DNA of 64,000 nt from Malus domestica (taxonomy: Eukaryota > Streptophyta > Magnoliopsida > Rosales > Rosaceae): assembly GCF_042453785.1 (NCBI RefSeq), contig NC_091664.1, positions 29,808,501-29,872,500 of the forward strand, in the 5' to 3' direction. The notes beneath the pieces are model-generated. The model was not told the DNA's origin and did not search any database. It was given only the letters and a program-made list of their open reading frames with translations. Of this stretch, positions 31,814-42,810 are shown piece after piece. Positions within the stretch are counted from its first letter, which is position 1. Every line of letters starts with the position of its first letter. The translations under genes were made by a program, and so were the position numbers.

Positions 31814-32626
31814 GAAAGATTATACACATAGGAAAAAGATTACCACTTTTGCACTAAAATTTACCTCCAAGAAAACAACAAAACCCAAAACTGCAAATAG
31901 GAAGACTAACCGACAGAACTGCTGCTTAATATCATATTCAGAACCATCTAATTAAAATCCATATCCAGTGAGTAGATATTGCATAGAAATTTAAAAAATG
32001 AAGAAATTTAACCCCCCATAAAATTTTAGCAAATTGGGAAAAGAGTAAAGTAATTTAACGAGTACCTACAGAAACAAAATTAGCATCAAAATCTCTATAA
32101 ATTAACATGTAAAAAAAGTATAACCAGCAGGATTATAATTGACCATTTCAGGACCAACCCGAATGAAAACATCATCAAATTACATGGAAAAACAAATATA
32201 TCTTCAAGATTTTGCTAAAATCAAGTACCAATCTCTCAGTGTATAAAAAGGAATGAAATTTTAGCATACCACCCTGCCACACAACCTACCAAAATACCAA
32301 GCAAACAAAAGGAATGGTGTTGTGAACAAGTTTAACAACCACAACAGCCACTATACAAACAATTGAAACAACCCCATTAAATGTAACAACCCATCAAACG
32401 TTACAACAATTGGAACCAGCATGGGAGAGAAAGAGGAGAGAGAAGAGGGTAAGTGAGAGAAACCCAGTTGGGAATTTTACCCGGACAAAGCAAAGTTTGA
32501 AGCTTTGAAGCTTTGAGAAGTTGGGAATAAGAATGAGAGGCAAAATGTTGGGTTCGGAGGAGATGAAAGGGGATATGATATGGGTATTTGGCCCTCAGCC
32601 TGTGAAGTTTTGCTGGTATATATTCA
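31814..32626 (-). promoter_or_regulatory. GME copy 1 leader intron, 5' UTR exon and TATA box
   Basis: Just upstream of the ATG is an acceptor (minus TTTCAG, 31,811-31,813). The likely donor is at 32,479-32,480 (minus GGGTAAAATTCC). This gives a 5' UTR intron of about 0.67 kb and a leader exon from 32,481 to roughly 32,590. A TATA-like TATATA lies at 32,617-32,622. The exon ends and transcription start are inferred; unit 2 has the same layout with a better TATA box. Confidence 0.6.
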
Positions 32627-32727
32627 TAATTGGGACACAGTCCCACAGCAAACAATAGGACGCCACTCGTTACTAATTTACGGTTTGACCATAAATAATT
32701 CAGAGAGAGAGAGAGAGAGCCATAAAT

Positions 32728-32932
32728 TTTTTTTTTTTTGATAAATAAATATTTATATTAACAAGGCAAAGCCCAAAGAGAACATGAAACAAGCAGAGAG
32801 AAACTCTCACAATACCAAAAAAACAAAGGGGAAACAAAGCCTAACCCACACTGGGGAAGACGACGGGAAAGCGTAGAGCCTAATGAGTAGCAACATTCCA
32901 ACAATGGAGGATTGTCATGTTAATGGTTGAGG
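32728..32932 (-). mobile_element. Short LINE 3' stub with 9-bp target duplication
   Basis: A T run (32,727-32,740; the poly(A) of a minus-strand insertion) is followed by about 190 bp. The block is flanked by perfect GCCATAAAT copies (32,719-32,727 and 32,933-32,941). It is absent from unit 2. This fits a 5'-truncated LINE insertion, though no coding motif remains. An array of ACCATAAATAATTGAGAG units follows (32,933-33,010), probably grown from the duplicated target. Confidence 0.65.
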
Positions 32933-33087
32933 GCCATAAATAATTGAGAGAGAGAGACCATAAATAATTGAGAGAGAGAGAGAAAGACCATAAATAATTG
33001 AGAGAGAGAGGGCGTCTATACAAAACTTGCACAATCGCAGAGCCAGTTGGTTAAAAATATTATCGTCTTGCAATTAAATTTGAATCT

Positions 33088-33421
33088 TGTTATAAATAGG
33101 CAAAAGTTAGAGATATAACATTTGCTAGTGATAGGAGTGAAGCGGGGGCAAAATATCATACTATTTAGTTTCTTAACTATAACACAAAAGTATTGCAAAT
33201 GAAGTGAAGAATACTAATATTATTGATTTTCTTCTTTTCTAAGTTGTACCTTGATCACTTGCGGTGTGCTCTCTTTATAGAGTCATATCCATAGGTTTAC
33301 AGGGAAATGAAGGAATCACGTGTGACTACACCTTTTGAAAAAAGCATAACATAACAAACTCCCTACTATTCAACACTATTCCCATGTGGGCATTCAATCA
33401 TTCTCACAATTTTCCACAACA
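33088..33421 (-). repeat. 3' LTR of the nested Copia element
   Basis: 334 bp, beginning TGTTATAAATAGGC and ending TTTTCCACAACA on the plus strand. It is preceded, in element orientation, by the purine-rich CCAAGGGGAAG at 33,422-33,432. It aligns with 42,485-42,810 with about 20 substitutions and a small gap near 33,301. Confidence 0.88.
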
Positions 33422-33702
33422 CTTCCCCTTGGATGCCCACGTATCAACATCAGTTGCCTCGTTAAAACATTGCTTGGAAAAACCTAGTGGGAAGAAACTA
33501 TAACGAAGGAAAAAGAGTACAACTTTATTTGGATTGTTGATATAGTGTTAAGCATGCTTATGTTGCCTCATTAAAACCTTGATAGGAAAAACTCAGTGGG
33601 AAAAATCCTAGTCGAATGAAAAAGAGTACAACTTACATGTATCATGAATGCTCCCCCTGATTCCGCATTTTTCAAATTTAGCTGATTGGTAAGTCGACGT
33701 AA

Positions 33703-34206
33703 TCAGATACTCTGCATTAGCTTCTGAAATATGCACTTTGGTAGAGATTTGGTGAACAGGTCTGCCAAATTTTCATTAGAATGGATTTGTATGACTTCAA
33801 TAACTTTAGCCTTTTGAAGCTCATGTGCACTGAAAAACTTTGAAGATATGTGTTTAGTCTTATCGCCCTTGATGAATTGGGCAACACAGGCTACATTATC
33901 TTCATGAATGACAGTTGGAGTGTTTGTCTTTGAAAGTAGACCACATGAATTCCAGATGTGATGGATCATTGATCTTAACCAAGAACATTCACGACTTGCT
34001 TCATGTAAAGTAAGTATTTCCAAGTGATTGGAAGATGTAGCAACTAGTGTTTGCTTTGTTGAGCGCCATGAGATTATTGTATCTTCATTAGTGAACACGT
34101 ATCCAGTTTGTGAGTGGGCTTTATGCGAATCAGAGAGAAAACCAGTATCTACGTATCCAATAAGGATCTGGTCATTTGTGGATTTCTCTAAATATAAGAG
34201 ACCCAT
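33703..34206 (-). pseudogene. Copia RNase H fragment
   Basis: Copia-type RNase H: GYVDTGFLSDSHKAHSQTGY, then TIISWRSTKQTLVATSS, EDNVACVAQFIKGD, KTKHISSKFF and a final NENLADLFTKSLP. These are standard for the C-terminus of a Copia polyprotein. It continues from the reverse transcriptase on the other side of the 1.07-kb insertion, with at least one stop codon between. Confidence 0.88.
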
Positions 34207-34294
34207 GTCTGTTGTCCCACGAATGTATTACAATACATCTTTGCCTCCCTTCCAATGACAAATTGTTGGAGCAGAGCCATACCTTGCTAACAAG

Positions 34295-35365
34295 CAGTGT
34301 TCTAAAAATCGGTCTAGGTGGTGGCCAACCGTCGGGATTAACTCTTAATCAGGTAAGGACTTAGGCGGCTTGGGCAAACCTTGGGCGTCCTAGGCGGCTG
34401 GTTGGTTAGCCTAAGCGGTCTGGAATTTCAATTTTTTTCTGTTTTCAAACTTGAGAAAGAATGAGTACAGTGTGTTCTGGAATTTGTAAGTTTGCAGGTT
34501 CTGTTCTTGTGAAGACGAAATGAGGAAGAAGAGGAGAAAATGAGTTTCTCTCTCATCCTTTCATTCTCATGTGACCACCCTCAAACTTTTCCATTTAATT
34601 TATTTTTTAATTTCGTCCAATCATGTTTGGATAGCTAGCATTAAGTTGACCTATCAAAAAAGAAAAATGGGCTGTCAATACCCAACATCAAGTTACTATT
34701 GATTGTTTAGATTTTTATATTCAAGATAGGGAAAAGGAAAGAATAAAAAAGAATAAAAGATGATCTCCTTTGTTTCTTTCCAAAAAAAGATGGTCTCCTT
34801 TGTTTGTGAGTCTCTTGTTGATGTGAGTGATGGGAACTAGGGGTGGAGGGGTAGGGTCACACCACACACGTGGTGGTTGAAATGGGGAAGGATGTTTTTC
34901 TAACGGTTTTGGTGCTCCAAAGTTCAAAGTGGGACACCAACCCAGATAAAATCATAAATAAAAGAGAGAAGATTTTGTTGATGATATCAATGTGCGTGGT
35001 TTGGTTAGGGGATGCCTAGCATGGCTTCCTAGTAGTTTTATCATGAACCATTCAACCCACTACGTGGGATTTTTATTTGTATTTTTTTTAAATTAGATAT
35101 AATCATTTAAAATGTCTTAAGTTATATGGCATATATGCTTAATGTGTTTCTAAATTTTAGACTTGTTAGATATTATTTTTGTATTTTATTATTCTTTTAT
35201 TATTTTATCTATGGATTTTATACAATTATAATTTTTTATGTGTCAATATGCATTTATTTACAAGATATACAAGAAATTTACCTAAATCCGCGCCTAGATC
35301 ATGCCTAACCGCCTAGGCGCTAGGTGCCAACCCGCCGCCCGACTAGCGCCTAGCATTTTTTAGAA
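34295..35365. mobile_element. 1.07-kb DNA transposon-like insertion in Copia reverse transcriptase
   Basis: The flanks are CCTTGCTAACAAG at both ends (34,282-34,294 and 35,366-35,378). This is an unusually long 11-13 bp duplication that can partly be element end. Ends carry an imperfect inverted TTCTAAAAA (left GTTCTAAAAATCGG, right CATTTTTTAGAAC). Subterminal DNA is rich in CCTAGGCGG / CGCCTAGGCGC words on both sides. It has no transposase, so it is non-autonomous. Removing it leaves one copy of the duplication and rejoins the host frame. The same end is seen at 16,526. Confidence 0.7.
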
Positions 35366-36574
35366 CCTTGCTAACAAGTTGACTGAAAAAGCTATATCTG
35401 GTCTAGTACATTGTGCTAAATACAATAAAGCACTTATAGCACTTAGATATGGTACTTCTGGACTAAGGACCATTTCATAATCTTCTTTTGGACAAAATTG
35501 ATCTTTCTTAATGTCTAAATAACGAACGACCATTGGCGTGTTGAGTGGATAAGCCTTATCCATGCCAAATTGCCTTAGAATTTTTCAATGTAATCTAACT
35601 GGTGGACCAAAATTCCATTAGCACAATGCTCAATCTGCAGGCCGAGACAATATTTTGTTTTCTCAAGGTCTTTCATTTCAAATTCGCTTTTCAGATATTC
35701 AGCAGTTTTATTAAGCTCTTCAGGAGTTCCAACTAGGTTCATATCATCGACATATACTGCCATTATAGCAAATCCAGAATTGGATTTCTTAATGAACACA
35801 CAAGGGAAAATGACATTGTTGATATATCCTTCTTTGATCAAATACTCACTGAGACGATTATACCATATCCGTCCAGATTGTTTCAGCCCATATAATGATT
35901 GCCTTAATTTGATTGAGAGCATACCTCGTGGTTTCTTAGTTGTTTCAGGCAACTTAAGTCCTTCTGGGACTTTCATATATATATCAGTATCTAATTTTCC
36001 ATATAGATACGCGGTGAAGACATTCATAAATCACATGTCAAGATTTTTCTGAAACTACCAAACTTATTAAGTAACGGAACGTAATTGCATCCATTACATG
36101 AGAGTACGTCTCCTCATAATCAATTCTAGGTCTTTGTGAAAAGCCTTGTGCAACGAGTAGTGCTTTATATCTTGCAATCTCATTTTTCTCATTGCGCTTC
36201 CTTGTGAATACTCATTTGTAACCCACGGGGTTTACACCAGGCAGGGTTTGGTGTCCAAAAACATTTCGCCTTTCCAAGGAATTTAATTCTACCTAGATTG
36301 CATCTTTCCACTTAGGCCAATCCTGTCTCTGTTTACATTCATCAACAGAGTGGGGCTCAATGTCATCGCTTAATAAGATTTCAGTTGCTACTGTGAATGC
36401 GAACATGTTGTCGATGATTATTTCATTTTGATCCCACAATTCATTAGTACATGCATAATTTATGAAGATTTCTTTGCCTTCATGTACTTTTGTCTCTTCA
36501 GGGACATGTATCTCATCAATGACATTTTCTTTTTCTGAAAGTACAGAATCATGAATTGTGAATATGTTATTCAT
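35360..36574 (-). pseudogene. Copia reverse transcriptase fragment
   Basis: The reverse transcriptase motifs are FTAYLYGKLDTDIYMKVPEG, QSLYGLKQSGRIWYNRL and MAVYVDDMNLVGT (catalytic YVDD), with ALLYLAQCTRPDIAFSVN at the C-terminal side. A stop/frame break near 35,565-35,575 splits it. The N-terminal part (36,293-36,574; HSVDECKQRQDWPKWKDAI) is in another frame. It is interrupted downstream by the 1.07-kb insertion. Defective. Confidence 0.85.
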
Positions 36575-36815
36575 TTTCTCTTCCTGAATGATTTCATTTG
36601 GATTCAGCTATTCCCTCGTCTTTCTCTTTCAAAGGGCTGAATCTTTTAAACCTAGGGGTCTACCACATTTTAGAAGTGCACCGGATGAATCATTCGTTGC
36701 CTTTATTTTGTCCAACAGGGACATCAATTCTTACAGATGCATTTGCAGCTGGAATATATTACTTTGTCATTTTTGAAGCATCATTAAATGCATTTGGCAT
36801 TTGATTAGCAATACT

Positions 36816-37787
36816 TTAAAGATAAACGATCCTTTTCTCTTCATTTTCACATTGAATGCTTCGTGGATCAAAATGAGATAAGATAGGTACAACCCATGTC
36901 AGCTCTTGCCATTCTTCTGGAACGGTCTTTTTTCCCCCTAACGATGGGAAAACTGTCTCATCATAGTGACAATCAGCAAAACGAGCTGTAAGCATATCAC
37001 CTGTCAAGGGTTCTAAATATCTAATGATAGATGGTGAATCAAAACCCCCATAAATTCTCAGTTTGCGCTGAAGTCCCATTTTAGTGCGTTGTGGCGGTGC
37101 AATATGCACATAAACAACACAACTAAAAACTCTTAAATGTGAAATATTTGGCTGATGCCCAAACACGAGTTGTATTGATGAGTATTGGTTGTTGGCTATG
37201 GGTCTAAATCGAACCAATAATGCAGTATGTAAAATGGCATGTCTCCATGTAAAAACTGGCAATTTAGTTTTCATTAGCAGAGTGCGAACTATTAATTGAA
37301 ACCGTTTGATAAATGCTTCTGCTAAACCAGTTTGAGTATGGACATGAGGAACAGAGTGTTCAACATCAATGCCCAATGTCATGCAATAATCATCAAAGGT
37401 TTGAGAAGTAAATTCACCAACGTTATTAAGTCGAATTGACTTAATAGGGTAATCTGTGAACTGTGCTTGCAACTTAATTATCTGAGCATGAAGTCTCGCA
37501 AAAATTACATTTCGAGTAGACAATAGGCAAACATGTGATCATCTGGTAGATGCATCAACCAAAACCATAAAATATCAAAATGATCCATAAGGTGGTTGAA
37601 TAGGCCCACAAATATCCCCTTGAATTCTTTGCAAAAAAGATGGGGATTCAGCATCAATCTTTAGTTGTGATGGTCTAATTACCAACTTCCCTTGAGAACA
37701 AGCCTTGCAAGGGTTATCATTTGAGATAACAATGTGTCGACTCAATAATGGATGTTCATTATAGTTGATAATGATTCTACGCATCAT
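36816..37787 (-). pseudogene. Copia integrase fragment
   Basis: The pre-integrase zinc region (HPLLSRHIVIS, NPCKACSQGKL) and an integrase core are present in two frames broken near 37,530-37,570. The usual second catalytic aspartate motif appears as RLNNVGEF, with the Asp replaced by Asn. The Glu motif appears as QTGLAEAFIKR. The C-terminus has GLQRKLRIYGGFDSPSIIRY. The active site is therefore damaged as well as the frame. Confidence 0.8.
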
Positions 37788-38246
37788 GGTGGATCATGGA
37801 TGACCAAGACGGTCATGCCAAATCATGTAAATTTTTTTATCAATAAACTTCTGGTTCATGACAGTTGTGCTTCAATTGTCTTTATGTATGTATAATACAA
37901 TCCACTAGATAAACCATGCAACTTCTCCAATATATGCTTATGTGTATCATTGAATGTAATGTATAGATACTCCACATTGTCTGCACTTTTTGTTTCAATG
38001 TGGTATCCATTTAAACGTATGTCTTTAAAACTCAACAAAATTCAAGTAGATCGAGTAGCTTACATCGCATTTTGTATGGACAATATTGTTCCATTTGGTA
38101 ACATGGTCTGGGTTTTCCCTGAGCCTTCAATCTCATCTTATTGACTTGATATTGTTGTTATCTTTACTTTTGTAAGCATCAAGCTTAAGAAATATTTCCG
38201 ATCTCAAAGTATTGTATGCGTGGTTGCGCTATCTACAAGACAAATA

Positions 38247-40582
38247 CGTGAAACCCCACCCCCAAATTAATTTGTAATTTCACTAAGTTTGGGATATTTT
38301 TCTTGTAAAATTATTTTTGGGTCTTAATGTGTGTGCCCATGGGGCCCTCATTCCTTTTTTATCTCCCATACACGGCCTCCTTTTTCTTTTTCCCTTTTTG
38401 GACCCATGAGTCCCCCTCTCCCCTTTCCTTTTATTTTCTAAAAAAAGCTCTATTTTTCTCTCTCTCTAAACTCCTTCTCAACTCTCTCTATTTCAGCTTC
38501 TTTCGAGGGCTTTTCTCACCAACAAACAATACCACAACAACATCAACATCTCCATTAACACCTTAGTGAGCTTAGAATAAAAAGAGAACACCCCGAACCC
38601 TTCCCTTTCTCTCAGCCTACACTGTTCACCAAAGTTCTCCAATGAGTTTCCTCCTCATCTGGCGAAGGTAAGCCTTGAAGCTCATCCAAAAGTTGTAGAT
38701 CATGTCTTACTGTATGTTTGGAAGTGGTTTTAAGAAGTTTTATCAATGTTTGGACGTAGGAACCTCACAGGGGAAAACTTCCCTAATTTTTTGGCGAGCA
38801 TTGCCCCTTTCGAGGCAATTTTCGGCCAAACCAAAGTAAGTTGGCCGGCATGCAAGGTATCAACCTCTTCGTCTCACTGATTAATACAACTTTCCTTTTT
38901 GAATCACCCAATTTCGTTGAGTATTGAAGAAGTTATATCCATTTGAATCTTACCTAATTTTCGACGACCTTCAAGACTTTCAAGGCATTTTCCAACCAAA
39001 CCACAACAAGTTATTAGTTGTGCAAGGTACGATTCTCTTCATTTCGTCGAGAACTATGATTTTCATTTTTGAATCACTCGATTTGGTTGAGTAACGAAGA
39101 AGTTATGAGCGTTTGAAAGTGTGCCAAAAATCGACCAAAACCTTGGCCTGAGAACCATATCCCAACTCAGATTTCCTTTGGGTTAGGTAGCCCAGCCCAA
39201 AGCCTAAGCCCAAATCCCAAAGTCTTAAGCCCAAAGGCCTAACCCAAAACTCTTTTAACCCTTTAAAGCCCAAAACCTTTTTAGCCTAGGCGCTACCTAA
39301 CCCACTAACCTAACCCTAACCTAAGTCCAAAACCCTAAACTCTAATTGGCCCAAAACCCTTTATGGGGAATATTCCATTAGGGAATATTCTTTATGTTGA
39401 ATTTTACGAAATTTACCCCGGACCCTTCTTAGCATAATTCGACGTCCTGATTCCATTTTTGACGTCCGTTTTCTCAAATTCAATAGTTTTAATAGTGTTT
39501 TATTAATTGGACCCTTTATGTGCTTAGGGGCAATTATTGTGGCATTTCTATCTTCGCTAGTTTGCGTGGCTTTTTGGCGACGAAGTATCTGTGAATGGAC
39601 CCCTTCTAAAATGCATGTTTTAATAGTAGAAATGCATACATGAAAAACATGATTTACTGAATACGTTTTGTGAACATTTTATGAGAAACTGATTATCATG
39701 CTATACTAAGCTTATTTTGGAATACCATATTTTCTATCGAACCCATATTCTTGTAAGATATCTGATGGATGACGATATACTATTTAGAACATGTTTTTAT
39801 ACACTTCTTTATAGTATAGATGATGGATGACTTTATACCATGAATATGCTTTTGAGATATATGTACCTATGTTTGGAAAGATTATTTTCCGTGGTTTTGT
39901 GCGTACCTAGTGGTCCCTATTATTGACCTTCGGGTTGGGTGTTGTAGGAGCCTTCAGGCGATTGATACTTATATTGATCTTCGGGTTGGGTGCTGTATGA
40001 GCCTTCGGGCGATTGATACTTGTGAAGGAAGTGTTCTGAAGGAAGAGTTCTATATGTCTTCGGAAGATATTGATACCACTAGTTAGCACACTATATACGA
40101 GATACATTTTATGAAAGGTTTTATGGCATGCTAGAGTTTTTGGAAAAACTACCACTTATTATGCTATTAGTTTTCATAAAACTTTAGGGGTTAGTATGTT
40201 GATAACTGTTTCAATATTATATTATATATATATATATATATCAACTCGGTCCACTAATGTTTGTTTTGCGCCCCCTCAGGACTTAGAATTGAGGCGTACA
40301 ATTCCGGCGTCAAGGCACTTCCGCATCAGCATCTTCGAGTCCTCTCGGTGTAGGACCCATTCTTTTATTCATTCGATTTTATATTATTTCTTCTAGTATT
40401 CTAGTTAGTTATATGCTCTGAACACGTTCCTCATTTGCATAATAATTATATTTAAATTTCTATTAGTCTTATGTATTCATTGTTCTCAGCATTTGCATTC
40501 AATAAATGGCTTTCGTCACCCTCGGGTGTCAACCAGCACGTATCTATCTTGGTGTTCGGGGAATATCGGGATCGGGGTGTGT
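38247..40582 (+). mobile_element. Solo-LTR-like insertion (Ty3/gypsy type) in the Copia protease
   Basis: It is flanked by CAAATA at both ends (38,241-38,246 and 40,583-40,588); 5 of these bases are the likely target duplication. It starts (C)GTGAAACCCCACCCCC and ends GGGATCGGGGTGTGTC(A), a common form for large gypsy (Tekay/Del-like) LTRs. It contains a leader-like CT-rich stretch and a TA microsatellite near 40,223-40,240. No coding region is seen over 2.34 kb, so it is a solo LTR. Taking it out rejoins the Copia protease around LVDSATTH. Its 5' third matches, in inverse orientation, the fragment at 6,665-7,545. Confidence 0.75.
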
Positions 40583-40774
40583 CAAATATCTCCACCATTG
40601 CTCTTGTTTTGAGAATAACCATAGTTTTTATCCATGCTCTCTGAGTAAGGAAATCACAGTTAAAAACAATTTATTTATAATAAAAGGAAATTGACATACC
40701 ACTTTTATTGATTTTGAAATGCAAGCATTAGACTACAAGTTCAGGATAATAAGAGTACATTAAACAAGAATGAT

Positions 40775-41827
40775 TCACTCAGACCCATACACTTCATTCC
40801 CCCTTTCCACAATGAAGTCTGATACATCTAGGTGGGTTGTGTTTAATTGCCCTGATAAATCGAACACTTGATCAGGTATATCCATCGGTTTAACCTGGTT
40901 AAGGAAATTGGTCTCGACACCTTTCTCCTTGAAGGAGGCTTGATACAAATCTACCAAATATTTTAGGGTACGATAGGTATGCGCCCAATGCCCATTGCCA
41001 CCACACTTATGGTAAACTCCTTCAGGATTTCTATGAGTATTATTCATATAAGCTTTGCCTTTGTGGCGATTTGCATTTTTTGGGCCTGAATTATGCATTG
41101 GAACCTGGTTGTAAAACTGAACACCATGATTCATGCCTTTCCTGTTCCACTGACCTCGTCTGTGTCCACGCTCTCGTTTGCATTTATTGCCACGAGAGGA
41201 TATGGTGTTCATTTCGAGGGAAGCAACATTCATTTCTGAGAATGGTGCAGATCCAGTAGGTCAGGACTGATGATTCTTCATCAGGAGCTCATTATTTTGT
41301 TCAACTACAATGAGCACAGATATCAGCTGATTGTACTTAGTAAAGCCTCGTTCTTTATATTGTTGCTGCAAGAGCACATTAGAGGCATGAAAGGTGTTGA
41401 AGGTCTTTTCCAGCATATCCTCCTCAGTGATGGTCTTTCCACATAACTTCATCTGGGAGCTAATTTTGAACATTGCAGAATTGTACTCAGCCACCGACTT
41501 GAAATCCTGGATCTTCAGGTGAGTCCACTCATAACGAGCCCTTAGAAGGATCACCATTTTCTGATGATTGTATCTATTTCTCGGTGCCTTCTAGAGAGCT
41601 AATAGATCATCAACCGTTAAGTTCTCGCTCTTTAGTCTTTCATCAAGGTGACGACAGATAAAGATCATGGCATTCACTCGATCTTGAGATGATGCATTAA
41701 TTTCCTACTTGATGGTTTCTCCAAGATTCCCTGCTTCCAGATAGATCTTGGCATCCACTACCCAGGTAAAGTAGTTCTTCCTAGTAATATCCAGGGCAAC
41801 AAAATCAAGTTTTGCCAAGTTCGCCAT
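40775..41827 (-). pseudogene. Copia gag with several stop codons
   Basis: The ATG at 41,827 opens MANLAKLDFVALDITRKNYF, a common Copia gag start. UBN2-like sequence follows (MKLCGKTITEEDMLEKTFNT), and then a CCHC-type knuckle that has lost its first and last cysteines (HKCGGNGHWAHTYRT). At least three stop codons interrupt it (near 41,708, 41,592 and 41,261). Defective. Confidence 0.8.
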
Positions 41828-41995
41828 TTTTTTTTTGAAAGAAAAATGAGATATGTAAGAACTTGCAATAATATGTATTCTTGAGGGATGTAGTGTTAGA
41901 ACTTATGGTTCATACAAATTTTTCATTTTGATTTTTAGATCAAAATGATAAGCAATCAAAACTTCAGGCTCAAGATTTACATGATTAATGAGAAG

Positions 41996-42260
41996 GGCGA
42001 TTATACTGCACCATTCTCATTGAAACAAAATATAGCATATGATGGACAATTATTCCGCACCATTCAAGTAGCAAGAAAATTTAAATATGCAGGGCGGTTG
42101 GGCGATTATACCGCACCATCTAAAATTGCAGTAAAATTAAATCTGCAACTCAAGATAAGTGATGATACCGCACCATTTTGGATTGCAGTAAGATTTAATT
42201 TGCAGTTCAAGATGGGCGATTGTACCGCACCATCTTTGATTGCAGTAAAAATTAACATAA
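41996..42260. repeat. Five degenerate ~55-bp repeats in the Copia leader
   Basis: The word TACCGCACCAT and variants recur at about 42,004, 42,053, 42,110, 42,165 and 42,222, each followed by an ATTGCAGTAA-type word. They lie between the 5' LTR and gag. On the plus strand they form a long open frame of repeating GDYTAP, which I regard as chance. Confidence 0.75.
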
Positions 42261-42484
42261 ATAAATATTGGGTTAGTAATCAAGAATTACACCAAACAAG
42301 ATCAAAAATATATGTAATCGTTATATTGAGGATTAGAAGCAGACACGGTGCTAGCAGATCTTCACAAAAGTATATCAGGAAGATGAGGCAAAGGAAGAAG
42401 AAGAACAGTAAAATCCTTGGAGGAAGCATTTTTCGGTGAAGGGAGATGAGAACTGGTTAGGATTAAAGAGTCATGCTGATAACG

Positions 42485-42810
42485 TGTTATAAATAGACAA
42501 AAGTTAGAGAGATAATATTTGCTAGTGACATGAGTGAAATGGGTGCAAAATATCACACTATTTATTTTCTTAACTATAACACAAAAGTATTGCAAGGGAA
42601 GTGAGAGATACTGATATTATTGATTTTCTTCTTTTCTAAGATGTACCTTGATCACTTGCGGTGTGCTCTATTTATAGAGCCACATCCATAGCTTTACAAG
42701 AAGAATCACCCGTGACTACACCTTTTGAAAAAGCATAACATAACAAACTCCCTACTATTCAACACCATTCTCATGTGGGCATTCAATCATTCTCACAATT
42801 TTCCACAACA
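42485..42810 (-). repeat. 5' LTR of the nested Copia element
   Basis: 326 bp, TGTTATAAATAGAC to TTTTCCACAACA on the plus strand. It carries on the minus strand the TATA-type word CTATAAATAGAGC. The PBS-like CGTTATCAGCATGAC lies just inside (about 42,470-42,484). Confidence 0.88.

Larger units (their letters stand above)
33088..42810 (-). mobile_element. Ty1/copia retrotransposon with two nested insertions
   Basis: The LTRs are 33,088-33,421 (3') and 42,485-42,810 (5'), both TGTTAT...CCACAACA as read on plus. The minus-strand order is 5' LTR, PBS-like CGTTATCAGCATGAC, tandem-repeat leader, gag, protease, integrase, reverse transcriptase, RNase H, polypurine tract (CCAAGGGGAAG) and 3' LTR. A 1.07-kb DNA element splits the reverse transcriptase (34,295-35,365) and a 2.34-kb LTR splits the protease (38,247-40,582). 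Unit 2 of the segmental duplication keeps the empty site near 49,850, so this insertion is younger than the duplication. Flanks AATCT and AGTAT are a poor, presumably eroded, 5-bp duplication. The two LTRs differ at roughly 20 positions in about 330. Confidence 0.9.

Noticed and set aside
32401-32655. 84-codon minus-strand frame at the GME copy 1 leader
   Set aside because: It overlaps the inferred 5' UTR exon and TATA box; the homologous region in unit 2 is not open in the same way.
41996-42260. CRISPR-like array
   Set aside because: Units are degenerate, contiguous, without unique spacers, and lie in a plant retrotransposon.
41945-42439. Plus-strand open frame of repeating GDYTAP units, a possible repeat protein
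   Set aside because: It lies antisense in the Copia leader over a DNA tandem repeat of about 55 bp. The periodicity explains the open frame; no start context or homology supports a gene.
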